Assembly: GCF_003284585.1 (NCBI RefSeq)
Contig: NZ_QKRX01000018.1
Span: forward strand, 1 to 55,032
Source of the DNA: Nitrincola tibetensis
GTDB taxonomy: Bacteria > Pseudomonadota > Gammaproteobacteria > Pseudomonadales > Balneatricaceae
Reading direction: 5' to 3'
DNA length: 55,032 nt
Below are positions 43,030-52,220 of this stretch, one piece after another. The translations under genes and the position numbers were made by a program. Position 1 is the first letter of the stretch, and every line of letters starts with the position of its first letter. Below the pieces are notes generated by a model. It had not been told where the DNA came from. It made no database searches and saw nothing but the letters and a program-made list of their open reading frames with translations.

Positions 43030-44334
43030 TTAATCGTGGATCAAATGACGAACTACGTCATCATTCTGGCCAAACGCTTTCGCCATACGTGGGCGTAACC
43101 ACACTTTGATATCTTCTACGGCAATATTCTCAACCAGTTCGTTAACAAAGCCAAAACTGAGCATGACTCTCGCTTCTGCTTCCGAAATCCCACGACTTAC
43201 CAAATAAAATAAAGACTCATCATTCAATTGACTGATGGTCGCGCCGTGCGCACATTTCACGTCGTCTGCATAAATTTCCAACTCGGGCTTGGTGTTTATT
43301 TCCGCCCGATTTGATGTCAGAAGGTTACGATTGCTCATCTCTGCGAGGGTTTTCTGTGCATCCTGATGGATATGAATGCGCCCGTTAAAGACAGCTTTCG
43401 CCGTATCCGAAATGACCCCTCTAAAGACTTCATTGGTCGTGCAATGAGGGACGCAGTGCTCAACATTGGTATGGTAATCAACTCTTTGATTGTGCTTAGG
43501 TAAATAAATACCCTGCAAATCAAGATCTGCTCCCGACCCGACATGTCGAACATGATAATCGATGCGCTTCAAACGACTGCCAGTTGCCAAAGTGAAACCG
43601 GTTAACTGGGAGTTAGCATGCAATGCTGCATGAACACTGCCCAGATGCAGTGATTGCTCACTCTCCATGCTGATTCGATAGTGTTTAAGCTTCGCATTTT
43701 CACCTATGTCTAATTCAGTTACTGCATTAAACATGGGGCTGGCATCGCTCAGCGTAATAAAATGCTCGATAACAACGGCTTCAGCACTGGTTTCAAGCGA
43801 GACCAACAGACGTGAACCCACATAGTCAGACGCACCAGTATCGGTATGAATATAAACCACATAAACAGGCTTTTCTAAGCGCTGATTCGCGCTGAGGTTT
43901 AAAAAGACACCCTCACCCAACGCCGCCGTGTTTAGTTGAGAAAACAGGTGTTTTTCGACCTTAGCGACTTGATTAAACTTCGTTAAAATCGCTTGCTGTT
44001 CAGCAGGTGACGCCTGACTAAACAAGGTTAAACTCTCAGGCAATTCTGATGAAAACTGGCTGGAAAAATTTCCATTCACAAACACCAAACGCGTCGCATC
44101 AAGGGCCATTAGCTCATCTGGCAAACCATCCAATTGAGCCTCAGATGGCACAGACCAAAGTGTCGACTCTAGCGACTGTAATGAAGTGTAACGCCAAGCT
44201 TCGGTTTTGCGCGTTGGCCATTTTTCAGCTTGCCACAGATTAGCGCAGGCTTGTTTTGCGTCGTTTAACCAGGCAAGACCTTTAGACTGTTGCGCTAACA
44301 TCAGCGCATGTGATTGAAATTCACTCATCGTCAA
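43030..44334 (-). CDS. sufD: Fe-S scaffold subunit SufD
   Basis: 434 residues, with the right-handed beta-helix core shared with SufB. Visible landmarks are TRKTEAWRYTSLQSLE, FNGRIHIHQDAQKT, NRNLLTSNRAEINTKPELEIY, DDVKCAHGATISQLNDESLFYL and the C-terminal SRGISEAEARVMLSFGF. It overlaps the sufC stop by 4 bp. Confidence 0.96.
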   Translation of the reverse strand: MTMSEFQSHALMLAQQSKGLAWLNDAKQACANLWQAEKWPTRKTEAWRYTSLQSLESTLWSVPSEAQLDGLPDELMALDATRLVFVNGNFSSQFSSELPESLTLFSQASPAEQQAILTKFNQVAKVEKHLFSQLNTAALGEGVFLNLSANQRLEKPVYVVYIHTDTGASDYVGSRLLVSLETSAEAVVIEHFITLSDASPMFNAVTELDIGENAKLKHYRISMESEQSLHLGSVHAALHANSQLTGFTLATGSRLKRIDYHVRHVGSGADLDLQGIYLPKHNQRVDYHTNVEHCVPHCTTNEVFRGVISDTAKAVFNGRIHIHQDAQKTLAEMSNRNLLTSNRAEINTKPELEIYADDVKCAHGATISQLNDESLFYLVSRGISEAEARVMLSFGFVNELVENIAVEDIKVWLRPRMAKAFGQNDDVVRHLIHD

Positions 44335-45080
44335 ACAGCCTCATTTTCTAACCAGCTATATCCTTTCGCTTCAAGCTCAAGCGCCAATGACTTATCACCG
44401 GACTTCACGATACGACCATTCGCCAGTACGTGAACATAATCGGGTACGATGTAATCCAGCAAACGCTGATAATGAGTGACAACAATAAAGCTACGATCAG
44501 CTGAGCGCATGGCGTTTACACCGTTTGCAACAACTTGCAAGGCATCGATATCTAAGCCGGAATCGGTTTCATCCAAGATGCAAAGCGAAGGCTCAAGCAG
44601 CATCATCTGCATAATCTCATTGCGCTTTTTCTCTCCACCGGAGAAACCTTCATTCACGCCACGCTTTAAAAAGCTTTGATCTAGATTAACAGCCTTACAG
44701 GCTTCACGTGCCATTTTCATGAAATCAATTGCAGAGTACTCTTCAAGACCGGCATGCGCACGGCGAGCATCCACAGAGGCTTTCAACAGCTCCATATTAC
44801 TCACGCCGGGTATCTCGACAGGATACTGAAAGGCAAGAAACAACCCTTCTCTGGCTCTAATTTCAGGATCCATCTCTAAAAGATTTTGGCCTTTAAATTC
44901 AATATGACCTGCAGTGGCTTCATATCCTGGGCGACCGGACAATACATTGCCTAAGGTGCTTTTACCCGCACCATTTGGCCCCATGATGGCATGAATTTCA
45001 CCTGGCTTTACTTCAAGATTTAGCTGGCGAAGAATTTCTTTGTCTTCTACTTTTGCACACAAGTCATTAATTTTTAACAT
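44331..45080 (-). CDS. sufC: Fe-S assembly ATPase SufC
   Basis: 249 residues from ATG 45080, where GTGAGTGA lies upstream and the length matches E. coli SufC; an ATG 18 nt further up is the alternative. Walker A GPNGAGKSTLG, signature FSGGEKKRNEI, Walker B LCILDETDSGLD and switch His in VVTHYQR. It binds SufB and SufD and powers cluster formation. Confidence 0.97.
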   Translation of the reverse strand: MLKINDLCAKVEDKEILRQLNLEVKPGEIHAIMGPNGAGKSTLGNVLSGRPGYEATAGHIEFKGQNLLEMDPEIRAREGLFLAFQYPVEIPGVSNMELLKASVDARRAHAGLEEYSAIDFMKMAREACKAVNLDQSFLKRGVNEGFSGGEKKRNEIMQMMLLEPSLCILDETDSGLDIDALQVVANGVNAMRSADRSFIVVTHYQRLLDYIVPDYVHVLANGRIVKSGDKSLALELEAKGYSWLENEAV

Positions 45081-45121
45081 CGTATCACTCACAAACATTT
45101 AAACCGGTTGCTCAGTAAGGC

Positions 45122-46558
45122 TTAACCTACTGACCCTTCGAGACTGACTTCTAACAGCTTGCCCGCTTCTACAGCGAATTCCATTGGCAACTGTTTAAAC
45201 ACTTCTCGGCAAAAGCCATTAACGATCATCGAAACAGCTTTTTCTGCATCTAAACCGCGCTGTTGACATAAAAACAACTGGTCATCGCTGACTTTAGATG
45301 TGGTTGCTTCATGTTCAACAACGGCAGAGGGGTGTGCACTTTCAATATAGGGAAACGTATGCGCACCACAACGATCACCAATCAGCAAAGAGTCACATTG
45401 CGTGTAGTTACGTGCACCTTCAGCTGTTGGCCCCATGCGCACTAAACCACGATAGGCATTTTGACTTTTACCTGCCGAGATCCCCTTCGAAATAATGGTC
45501 GACTTGGTGTGCTTACCCAAGTGAATCATCTTGGTTCCAGTATCGGCCTGCTGGTAATTATTCGTCAGCGCAACTGAGTAAAACTCCCCAATACTGTAAT
45601 CACCCTTTAGGATGCAGCTAGGGTATTTCCACGTCACAGCCGAACCTGTTTCAACCTGAGTCCATGAAATCTTGGCGCGGGTATGGCAAATTCCACGCTT
45701 GGTTACAAAGTTATAAATACCGCCCTTGCCTTGTTCATCACCGGGATACCAGTTCTGCACCGTAGAGTACTTAATTTCGGCATTGTCCATTGCAACCAAT
45801 TCAACAACCGCTGCATGTAGCTGATTCTCGTCTCGCTGAGGTGCGGTACAGCCCTCTAGATAACTGACGTGAGAGCCTTCTTCGGCAATAATCAATGTAC
45901 GCTCGAACTGCCCAGTGTTCATTTCATTAATTCTGAAATAGGTTGAAAGCTCCATAGGGCAGCGCACGCCTTTAGGGATGTACACAAAAGAGCCATCAGA
46001 AAACACGGCTGAATTCAGCGCGGCATAGTAATTATCACGCTGAGGAACGACCGAACCCATGTATTTTTTAATCAACTCTGGGTATTTGTGAACGGCTTCG
46101 CTGATCGGGCAAAAGATAACGCCAGCCTCTTCCAGCTTGCCTCTAAAGGTTGTCACCACAGAGACTGAGTCAAAAACAGCGTCTACCGCCACACCCGCCA
46201 GCATTTCTTGCTCATGCAAAGGAATGCCAAGCTTATTGTAGGTTTCAATAAGATCTGGATCGACTTCATCAAGGCTTTTTGGGCGATCTGCAAGGCTCTT
46301 AGGGGCTGAAAAGTACGAAATTGACTGAAAATCAATTTTCGGATATTTCACATGCGCCCATTGAGGTTCTTCCATTCCCTGCCAAATTTTGAACGCTTTA
46401 AGACGCCAGTCGAGCATCCACTGAGGCTCATTCTTTTTAGCTGAAATGAAACGAATTACGTCCTCATTCAACCCTGGAGGTAAAGTCTCAGACTCAATAT
46501 TGGTATGAAAACCCGCTGAGTACTCTTTCCTAATTAAACTTTCGACTTGTTCAGACAT
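45122..46558 (-). CDS. sufB: Fe-S scaffold subunit SufB
   Basis: 478 residues, family length. Landmarks: [97 protein letters not shown]. Scaffold where the cluster is built together with SufC and SufD. It lies 36 bp after iscS and 42 bp before sufC. Confidence 0.97.
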   Translation of the reverse strand: MSEQVESLIRKEYSAGFHTNIESETLPPGLNEDVIRFISAKKNEPQWMLDWRLKAFKIWQGMEEPQWAHVKYPKIDFQSISYFSAPKSLADRPKSLDEVDPDLIETYNKLGIPLHEQEMLAGVAVDAVFDSVSVVTTFRGKLEEAGVIFCPISEAVHKYPELIKKYMGSVVPQRDNYYAALNSAVFSDGSFVYIPKGVRCPMELSTYFRINEMNTGQFERTLIIAEEGSHVSYLEGCTAPQRDENQLHAAVVELVAMDNAEIKYSTVQNWYPGDEQGKGGIYNFVTKRGICHTRAKISWTQVETGSAVTWKYPSCILKGDYSIGEFYSVALTNNYQQADTGTKMIHLGKHTKSTIISKGISAGKSQNAYRGLVRMGPTAEGARNYTQCDSLLIGDRCGAHTFPYIESAHPSAVVEHEATTSKVSDDQLFLCQQRGLDAEKAVSMIVNGFCREVFKQLPMEFAVEAGKLLEVSLEGSVG

Positions 46559-46593
46559 AACTCTACTACCTCTGCTTGCACATCCGCGCCGGG

Positions 46594-47751
46594 TTAGGCG
46601 TCAGTGCTTGTCAATCGAGTGACAACCTGACGGAAATGCTTAATGGCAAACTCGACTTCATCTTCTGTGGTGAAGCGCCCAAAACTGATACGCACAGACG
46701 AATGCGCCAGTGCATCAGGGACGCCGATGGCTTTTAAAACATAACTGGGTTCAACGCTGGCTGAGGTACAAGCAGACCCTGTTGAAATGGCGAGATCTTT
46801 TAAGGCCATCAACAACAACTCTCCCTCAACCCCAGCAACGGCGAGATTTAAATTTCCTGAAATCCGCTGCGTAGATGATCCGTTCAATTGTACACTAGGT
46901 AAATCTTTAATCCCTTCCCAAAAGGTTTGACGATAGCCTGCTATTCTAGGCGACTCATCAAGCATCAGTTCCTGCGCGAGCCTTAATGCCTCACCCATTC
47001 CCACTATTTGGTGAGTTGGCAAGGTTCCTGAACGCATCCCTCGTTCATGCCCGCCACCGTGCATTTGGGCTTCTATACGGACTTTTGGCTGCTGCCGAAC
47101 GTAAAGAGCCCCAATTCCTTTCGGTCCATAAATTTTGTGAGCCGATATCGACATTAAATCAACATTCAATGCGCTCAAATCAATGGGCAGCTTACCGATA
47201 CTTTGCGCAGCATCCACATGAAACAACACGTGATGCTCTCGGCATAGATCACCTATTGCCGCAATATCGGTTAAGGTGCCTATCTCGTTATTCACATGCA
47301 TCAATGACACTAAAATGGTGTCGTCTCGCAACGCATTGCTTACTTGCTGGACATGGATTAGGCCATCCGCATCGGGCTGTAACCAAGTAATCTCATATCC
47401 TTCATGCTCAAGATGGCGAAAGGTGTCGACAACTGCCTTATGCTCAATACGCGACGTAATCAAGTGCTTGCCTTTACGTGCCCACTGATGAGCAGCACCT
47501 TTAATGGCAAGGTTATTCGACTCCGTTGCACCTGATGTCCAAACAATTGAACGCGGATCCGTGTTCAATAATTCGGCAACCTGTTGACGCGCATGCTCAA
47601 CCGCTTCCTCCGCTCTCCAGCCGTAAATATGAGAACGTGACGCTGGATTGGCAAAATTCCCATCCATGGTCAGGCACGCAATCATTTTTTCGGCAACCCT
47701 TGGATCTACCGGGGTTGAGGCTGCATAATCGAGATAAACAGGACGCATCAT
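46594..47751 (-). CDS. iscS: Cysteine desulfurase, IscS type
   Basis: 385 residues from ATG 47751; the immediately following ATG 47748 ([11 protein letters not shown]) is equally possible. Group I desulfurase: PLP lysine in [17 protein letters not shown], active-site cysteine in [26 protein letters not shown] near the N-terminus. It lies between iscR and sufB, yet iscU, hscBA and fdx are absent. The operon therefore encodes both an IscS-type and a SufS-type desulfurase. IscS probably also supplies sulfur for tRNA thiolation (family knowledge). Confidence 0.93.
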   Translation of the reverse strand: MMRPVYLDYAASTPVDPRVAEKMIACLTMDGNFANPASRSHIYGWRAEEAVEHARQQVAELLNTDPRSIVWTSGATESNNLAIKGAAHQWARKGKHLITSRIEHKAVVDTFRHLEHEGYEITWLQPDADGLIHVQQVSNALRDDTILVSLMHVNNEIGTLTDIAAIGDLCREHHVLFHVDAAQSIGKLPIDLSALNVDLMSISAHKIYGPKGIGALYVRQQPKVRIEAQMHGGGHERGMRSGTLPTHQIVGMGEALRLAQELMLDESPRIAGYRQTFWEGIKDLPSVQLNGSSTQRISGNLNLAVAGVEGELLLMALKDLAISTGSACTSASVEPSYVLKAIGVPDALAHSSVRISFGRFTTEDEVEFAIKHFRQVVTRLTSTDA

Positions 47752-47793
47752 TCTTTTCACACTTGTTAAAAAATACAACTGACGACACAGGCG

Positions 47794-48294
47794 TTAGTGC
47801 CTGCTTGCCACCCTTTCAAACTCACTCTCTCGCGAACTCACAATCACTTGATCTAATTTACGCAAATCTTGACGCGTAGCGACTTGCTGAACGTCTTGAC
47901 GCTGAACCAGATCGGCCAAGGTAATACCTGCCAAGAAGTTGTGTATCTGATCACTCAAATCACACCATAGGTGATGGGTCAAACAGACTTCACCCGCCTG
48001 ACAATCGCCTTTATTCCGACAGCCTGTTGCATCCACTGTTTCGTTGACAGCATCTACAACCTCGGCAACATTAATTTTATTTTGTGGGCGTTTGAGTTGG
48101 TAACCACCACCTGGCCCTCTGACGCTTGAAACCAACTCATTTCGACGCAAACGCGCGAAGAGTTGCTCAAGATAAGACAGTGAAATTCCCTGACGCTCGG
48201 AAATATCGGCAAGACTAATCGGTCCTTTTCCTTCGTGCAGTGCCAAGTCTAACATGGCAGTCACCGCATACCGGCCTTTCGTTGTAAGTCGCAT
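47794..48294 (-). CDS. iscR: Fe-S cluster-sensing repressor IscR (Rrf2 family)
   Basis: 166 residues from the second of two adjacent ATGs (48294), which has GAGG at correct spacing. Winged helix about 1-70 ([19 protein letters not shown]). Cluster ligands Cys92, Cys98, Cys104 and His107 ([18 protein letters not shown]) fall at the positions known in E. coli. It likely represses its own operon when loaded with [2Fe-2S]; a matching half-site lies in its promoter. Confidence 0.95.
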   Translation of the reverse strand: MRLTTKGRYAVTAMLDLALHEGKGPISLADISERQGISLSYLEQLFARLRRNELVSSVRGPGGGYQLKRPQNKINVAEVVDAVNETVDATGCRNKGDCQAGEVCLTHHLWCDLSDQIHNFLAGITLADLVQRQDVQQVATRQDLRKLDQVIVSSRESEFERVASRH

Positions 48295-48329
48295 CATTCA
48301 CCTCACATTCACCCTATTAAGTAAGAAGG

Positions 48330-48362
48330 ATTATGCTAAAACCTACAAAAGCAGTCAACTAT
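48330..48362 (-). promoter_or_regulatory. iscR-suf promoter with IscR type 1 half-site
   Basis: On the minus strand, TTGACT (48353-48358) and CATAAT (48330-48335) are separated by exactly 17 bp. ATAGTTGACT (48353-48362) overlaps the -35 box and fits the left half of the type 1 IscR consensus. The right half is weak. Confidence 0.75.
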
Positions 48363-48379
48363 TTAACCTACTAATTTGA

Positions 48380-49177
48380 TCAAGAATTAATTTCTCGGGC
48401 CGATAGCGCTGCATCGTCTTCAACAGCACCCTCAAAATCCTCGTCTTTCAGCTCAGGTAACTCTTCATTGCAATACTCCGGACGCAGCTCACACAACACT
48501 TGCCCCATGGATTCAACTTTCTTATCCATCGCTTGCATATGGTCTAAAAGACACTGTATTGCGTGAGCAACAGGATCTGACACTTCTTCGGTGACTGCGT
48601 AGGCATCAAAGCCCATTTTATTGGCGATCTTTGTACGTGCTTCTTCACACTTAGAAACGCCTTGGTCACGCTTAACAATGCGCGCCGGTATACCCACCAC
48701 TGTAGCGCCTGCTGGCACATTTTTAGTCACAACCGCATTTGATCCTACACGTGACCCTTGAGCTATTGTGATAGGGCCTAAAATCTTCGCCCCCGCTCCA
48801 CAGACCACGCCATTCTCTAACGTAGGATGACGCTGCCCCTTATTCCAAGTCGTTCCACCAAGGGTAACGCCATGGTACAGCGTGACATCATCACCAACGA
48901 TTGCGGTCTCACCGATCACGACACCCATCCCGTGGTCAATAAAGAAACGGCGGCCAATCTGAGCACCCGGATGAATTTCTATTCCGGTTGTCCAACGGGC
49001 GAAGTTTGAAACCATCCTGGCCAACCACTTGAAGCCTCGGCACCAAAGCGCATGTGCCAAACGGTGCCACCAAATCGCATGCAAACCTGGATAGGTGGTC
49101 ACAACCTCAAACGTATTGCGCGCGGCGGGATCTCGGTGAAATACAGACGCGATGTCTTCTTTTATAGATTTAAACAC
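48380..49177 (-). CDS. cysE: Serine O-acetyltransferase CysE
   Basis: 265 residues. N-terminal helical part, then a left-handed beta-helix with [38 protein letters not shown] and [10 protein letters not shown]; a charged C-terminal tail of about 70 residues extends beyond the catalytic core. It makes O-acetylserine, the cysteine precursor. It is located between trmJ and iscR, supplying the substrate route for the downstream desulfurases. Confidence 0.95.
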   Translation of the reverse strand: MFKSIKEDIASVFHRDPAARNTFEVVTTYPGLHAIWWHRLAHALWCRGFKWLARMVSNFARWTTGIEIHPGAQIGRRFFIDHGMGVVIGETAIVGDDVTLYHGVTLGGTTWNKGQRHPTLENGVVCGAGAKILGPITIAQGSRVGSNAVVTKNVPAGATVVGIPARIVKRDQGVSKCEEARTKIANKMGFDAYAVTEEVSDPVAHAIQCLLDHMQAMDKKVESMGQVLCELRPEYCNEELPELKDEDFEGAVEDDAALSAREINS

Positions 49178-49195
49178 TCAAATAGCCTTTAAAGG

Positions 49196-49948
49196 TTAAC
49201 CCTTTTTCGGATGATCCTTACCTACAACCACATCAACACTGCTCAAAATGCCACGCAAGACATTTACCTCGACTTTATCGGGTACGGCCCTCAGGAAAAG
49301 TCGACGCAAGCGTGTCATTAATTGACGCGGATTACCTGGGTCGAGGAACTCTATATCAACCAAGGTTTTCTCTAGATGCTCAAATAAAAGCTCTAACTCT
49401 TTCGCTTGGGCAAGTTCGATGTCCCACTGAGTCCCCCACTTTGGAGCAGACGGCTCATCCAATGATTCATGCAACATGCGCAGCTCATATGCGATCACTT
49501 GCACAGCGGCAGCTACATTCAAAGAACTAAAGTCGGGGTTCGTAGGAATTTGGACATGATGATGGCAACGATGCAATTCTTCATTTGTCAGGCCACGATC
49601 TTCTCGACCAAAGACAATGGCTACACGTGTTTCGCTGGCAACCTTTCCGACAACGCCAGCAAGCTCTCTTGGGTTCATGATCGGCCAAGGGATATGACGC
49701 CCCCGTGCGCTGGTGCCCACAACAAGGTGACAGTCGGCAATCGCGTCCTCTAAGGAGTCCACAAGCGTCGCTGAGGCTAGAATATCGGTCGCCCCAGACG
49801 CACGGGCATCGGCCTCAGGATCTGGGAAGCGCTTAGGTGCGACGAGACAAAGATCTGCAAGCCCCATATTCTTCATGGCTCTAGCTACCGCCCCGATATT
49901 ACCGGGATGCGTCGTATTGACGAGAATTATACGTATTTGATCAAGCAT
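49196..49948 (-). CDS. trmJ: tRNA (cytidine/uridine-32-2'-O)-methyltransferase
   Basis: 250 residues from ATG 49948; an in-frame TTG 30 nt upstream lacks conservation. SPOUT-fold features: IILVNTTHPGNIGAVARAMKN at the N-terminus, VFGREDRGLTNEEL and SSLNVAAAVQVIAYELRM forming the knotted SAM site. It modifies position 32 of tRNA. In related bacteria suhB is the divergent neighbour; here that position is taken by a mobile region. Confidence 0.95.
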   Translation of the reverse strand: MLDQIRIILVNTTHPGNIGAVARAMKNMGLADLCLVAPKRFPDPEADARASGATDILASATLVDSLEDAIADCHLVVGTSARGRHIPWPIMNPRELAGVVGKVASETRVAIVFGREDRGLTNEELHRCHHHVQIPTNPDFSSLNVAAAVQVIAYELRMLHESLDEPSAPKWGTQWDIELAQAKELELLFEHLEKTLVDIEFLDPGNPRQLMTRLRRLFLRAVPDKVEVNVLRGILSSVDVVVGKDHPKKG

Positions 49949-50504
49949 CTGTGCAATTTCATAAAAAAATGAGGCCAATATGGTAACAGATAACCCTTAG
50001 GGAAGTGCAGAGGTGCTGGATAAATAGATGCCGCTAAGTACAGTCACTGTAATGGTGTGATAGCCCAACCCTATCATCACGCATTTTTCCCCAGGTTTGC
50101 ACCATAAGCATCTTGGTTGGTCCCCAGCGGTACCCCTCAGTGCGCCGCTCGGCGGTATAACCCGATTGGTTCCTGCCACATGGAGCGATAGCGGACCATG
50201 CTTGAAAGCCGTATCACTGCTAAAAAATGCATCAATCACATGACGCGTAGAATGGAGGTTCTCCCTGATCGAACTGAGCGGCCAAGCGTTATGCAAGCTA
50301 TATAGCAACTCTTACATGCTGTTGAAGTCCATAAACTATGCCCTGCAAACACCACGCCGGGTTACCGCAACAAACATAGGCACCAGTGGATCTGCTTACT
50401 ATAAAAGGGCATATGCCCGAACAGATGCTATATTAGGAGGCCGGACAACGACTGTCGACCCGAATCTTGCTGTATTCGTTCCACAACAGTCCTTGTTGGT
50501 CACA

Positions 50505-50552
50505 GTTTCCTGAAAGTCTTATCAAAGCATAGATGGAGAGGTTTTTCTACAG
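50505..50552 (-). mobile_element. 48-bp end remnant of an IS1182-family element
   Basis: This is nearly identical (differences only in the TGGAGA/AAGGAG stretch) to 53503-53550, the transposase-start end of the IS in this window, including the terminal AGGTTTTTCTACAG. The rest of this copy is gone. Confidence 0.85.
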
Positions 50553-50680
50553 ACTGAACGTCCGCCTAAGGGGCTGGCAACGCATTACACTAAACTCAAA
50601 CACAACAACTGCTACCACTGCGGCTCAATGGGACTGGAAACGCCACGCGTTGACAATCCCTCTTGAGTCGTTTGTTATGC
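50553..50680 (-). repeat. VCR-like integron attC site
   Basis: A 128-bp imperfect dyad. Reading the minus strand: R'' GCATAAC, spacer, L'' arm CGACTCAAGAGGG, central TTGTCAACGCGTGGCGTTTC, then L' arm CCCCTTAGGCGG and R' GTTCAGT. From memory this closely follows the Vibrio cholerae repeat consensus, including GTTGTTGTGTTTGAGTTTAG and TGCGTTGCCAGCCCC. The L'' arm carries extra unpaired bases, which sets the minus orientation. The R' end is bordered by an IS remnant. Confidence 0.88.
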
Positions 50681-50747
50681 GCGCCTTGCCCCAAACGCCA
50701 TTTAATACCATAATTAGGTACTTTTTGGTATTCATGGAGAAGGACAC

Positions 50748-50990
50748 ATGGCGAAAAACACAAGTATCACTCTTGGTGAACACTTCGATGGCTTTATTAC
50801 AAGCCAAATACAAAGTGGACGTTACGGCTCAGCAAGTGAAGTCATTCGCTCTGCGCTACGTCTACTCGAAAACCAAGAAACCAAACTACAGTCACTCCGT
50901 CAATTACTTGTTGAAGGAGAGCAAAGTGGTGACGCTGATTATGACCTTGATAGCTTCATCAATGAACTCGATAGTGAAAACATTCGATGA
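50748..50990 (+). CDS. parD: ParD-family antitoxin
   Basis: 80 residues with a strong ribosome-binding site (GGAGAAGGACAC). N-terminal ribbon-helix-helix region SITLGEHFDGFITSQIQSGRYGSASEVIRSALRLLE, then an acidic toxin-neutralising tail. It overlaps the toxin gene by 4 bp. AATACC/GGTATT arms upstream could be its autoregulatory operator. It is encoded opposite to the attC orientation. Confidence 0.93.
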   Translation: MAKNTSITLGEHFDGFITSQIQSGRYGSASEVIRSALRLLENQETKLQSLRQLLVEGEQSGDADYDLDSFINELDSENIR

Positions 50991-51286
50991 AACCATTTAA
51001 TCTAACTGTCACCGCTAAAGCCGATTTACGAGATATTGCTTTATTCACTCAACGCCGTTGGGGAAAAGAGCAGCGAAATCTTTATTTAAAGCAATTCGAT
51101 GACTCATTTTGGCTTTTAGCGGAAAATCCCGACATCGGTAAATCATGCGATGAAATCCGAGAGGGATACAAAAAATTCCCCCAAGCTAGTCACGTCATCT
51201 TTTATCAGCAAACAGGCAGCCAACAAATCAGGGTAATCCGAATTCTTCATAAGAGCATAGATGTGAACGCAATATTCGGCGCATAA
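50987..51286 (+). CDS. parE: ParE-family toxin
   Basis: 99 residues, RelE/ParE superfamily (LTVTAKADLRDIALFTQRRWG, NPDIGKSCDEIREGYKKFP, SHVIFYQQ, IRVIRILHKSID). ParE toxins usually inhibit DNA gyrase. The stop codon lies inside GCATAAC, a core-site-like heptamer. Forms a type II toxin-antitoxin pair with the upstream gene. Confidence 0.93.
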   Translation: MKPFNLTVTAKADLRDIALFTQRRWGKEQRNLYLKQFDDSFWLLAENPDIGKSCDEIREGYKKFPQASHVIFYQQTGSQQIRVIRILHKSIDVNAIFGA

Positions 51287-51494
51287 CGCTCAAAGAAGTA
51301 CCATCATCAAACGCTACCCAAATTGTTTAATCAGCCACGTATTTTTCAGATTTGATATGCAACATAATTTGCTCCAGCGGCGCAATGTAATTTATTGACA
51401 GAGAGAAGGCTCATAGGTGTTAGCGCAGTTCATTCTTGGCAGACGTATCGCTAGAAAATTGATTGCGAAACTAAGAGCGACGCACCCAGCTGTT

Positions 51495-52172
51495 TTAGAT
51501 AGGCTCATTGTTTCCCTTAACTTTCTTTACTACTGGATTTTCTAAGGAATTAGCCTCTATCAGGTTTGATAAATGCTTTACATCATTATTGAGTTTACCT
51601 ACGTTTTTTCCTACACCGTTTATGGAGTCTACGATCTTGAGCAAATAAGGCTTGTTAATAAGCCCCGGCAGATCAGCGTACGGCTTAACATCCAATAGAA
51701 AGTCTTCAGATTTTGCATTCGCTCCGTTCAAGCTAGTCCACTTCAGGCGAACATTAAAAGGGGGCATGGGCTCTTTGGAATCCGTATCTTTAGGCTTGAA
51801 GAGTTGAAAACCGATAGCAAACAATATCGAAATTTTCTCTCCTTGCGGAATTAGGGTTATAGGGCCTCTTTTTGTGGTGCAATCTAGGATTAGGTCATAG
51901 CGGGCGAAATGCTCTGACTCTCCAAGAAATTGAAAGTAGACATTTCTTGCGGGGCCTGTACCTATATTGGCGATTGAAATGTTTAAGCCACCTGTTCCAT
52001 CTGGATGCGGCTCAAAGTAAGCAACTAAACTAGGCTCCGAGCCTGCCTTCCGAAGCAACCGATTCTCACGCCACAAAAATACAGTAAGAATAGCTATTGC
52101 AACCGTAGAGAAACCGCTGAGAATAGTAGCTATGCCGTCCAGCCCCATTGCAGCTATGTCGTCTAACCCCAT
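51495..52172 (-). CDS. Membrane-anchored protein of unknown function in cassette region
   Basis: 225 residues with GAGAGGAAGACGGA upstream. The N-terminus carries a short duplicated peptide (MGLDDIAA MGLDGIAT, also repeated at DNA level), so ATG 52148 is an alternative start. One transmembrane helix (about 19-37) is followed by a basic RENRLLRK segment and a soluble domain of about 110 residues with beta-strand character (YFEPHPDGTGGLNISIANIG, VRLKWTSLNG), then a helical Asn/Lys-rich tail. No family was recognised. It lies between an IS element and a toxin-antitoxin pair, oriented with the attC sites, and is probably a cassette gene. Confidence 0.72.
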   Translation of the reverse strand: MGLDDIAAMGLDGIATILSGFSTVAIAILTVFLWRENRLLRKAGSEPSLVAYFEPHPDGTGGLNISIANIGTGPARNVYFQFLGESEHFARYDLILDCTTKRGPITLIPQGEKISILFAIGFQLFKPKDTDSKEPMPPFNVRLKWTSLNGANAKSEDFLLDVKPYADLPGLINKPYLLKIVDSINGVGKNVGKLNNDVKHLSNLIEANSLENPVVKKVKGNNEPI

Positions 52173-52220
52173 TCCGTCTTCCTCTCGTATCGATGTCTGT
52201 TGGTATGAGCGCTAACGAGC

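Larger units (their letters stand above)
49949..50747. other. Gene-poor stretch with attC-like and IS debris
   Basis: About 800 bp with no convincing gene. From left to right it holds GTATAAC (50155-50161) and GTTATGC (50288-50294), which look like core-site boxes but whose inner arms pair poorly; a 12-bp palindrome GGGCATATGCCC (50407-50418); a 48-bp IS end (50505-50552); a VCR-like attC (50553-50680); and the promoter region of the parDE pair with AATACC/GGTATT arms (about 50703-50733). A 103-codon minus frame at 49997-50308 looks incidental. Confidence 0.5.

Noticed and set aside
50155-50294. Possible additional attC between GTATAAC and GTTATGC
   Set aside because: The outer heptamers fit, but only TTGG/CCAA pairs in the inner arms and no extra base pattern is visible. 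Not called without a covariance-model test.
49997-50308. 103-codon minus-strand frame next to trmJ
   Set aside because: No ribosome-binding site, non-ATG start, unusual composition and no recognisable domain; it also crosses two core-site-like boxes. Treated as non-coding.
50407-50418. 12-bp palindrome GGGCATATGCCC
   Set aside because: Isolated, no neighbouring promoter or gene to give it meaning; could be chance or cassette debris.
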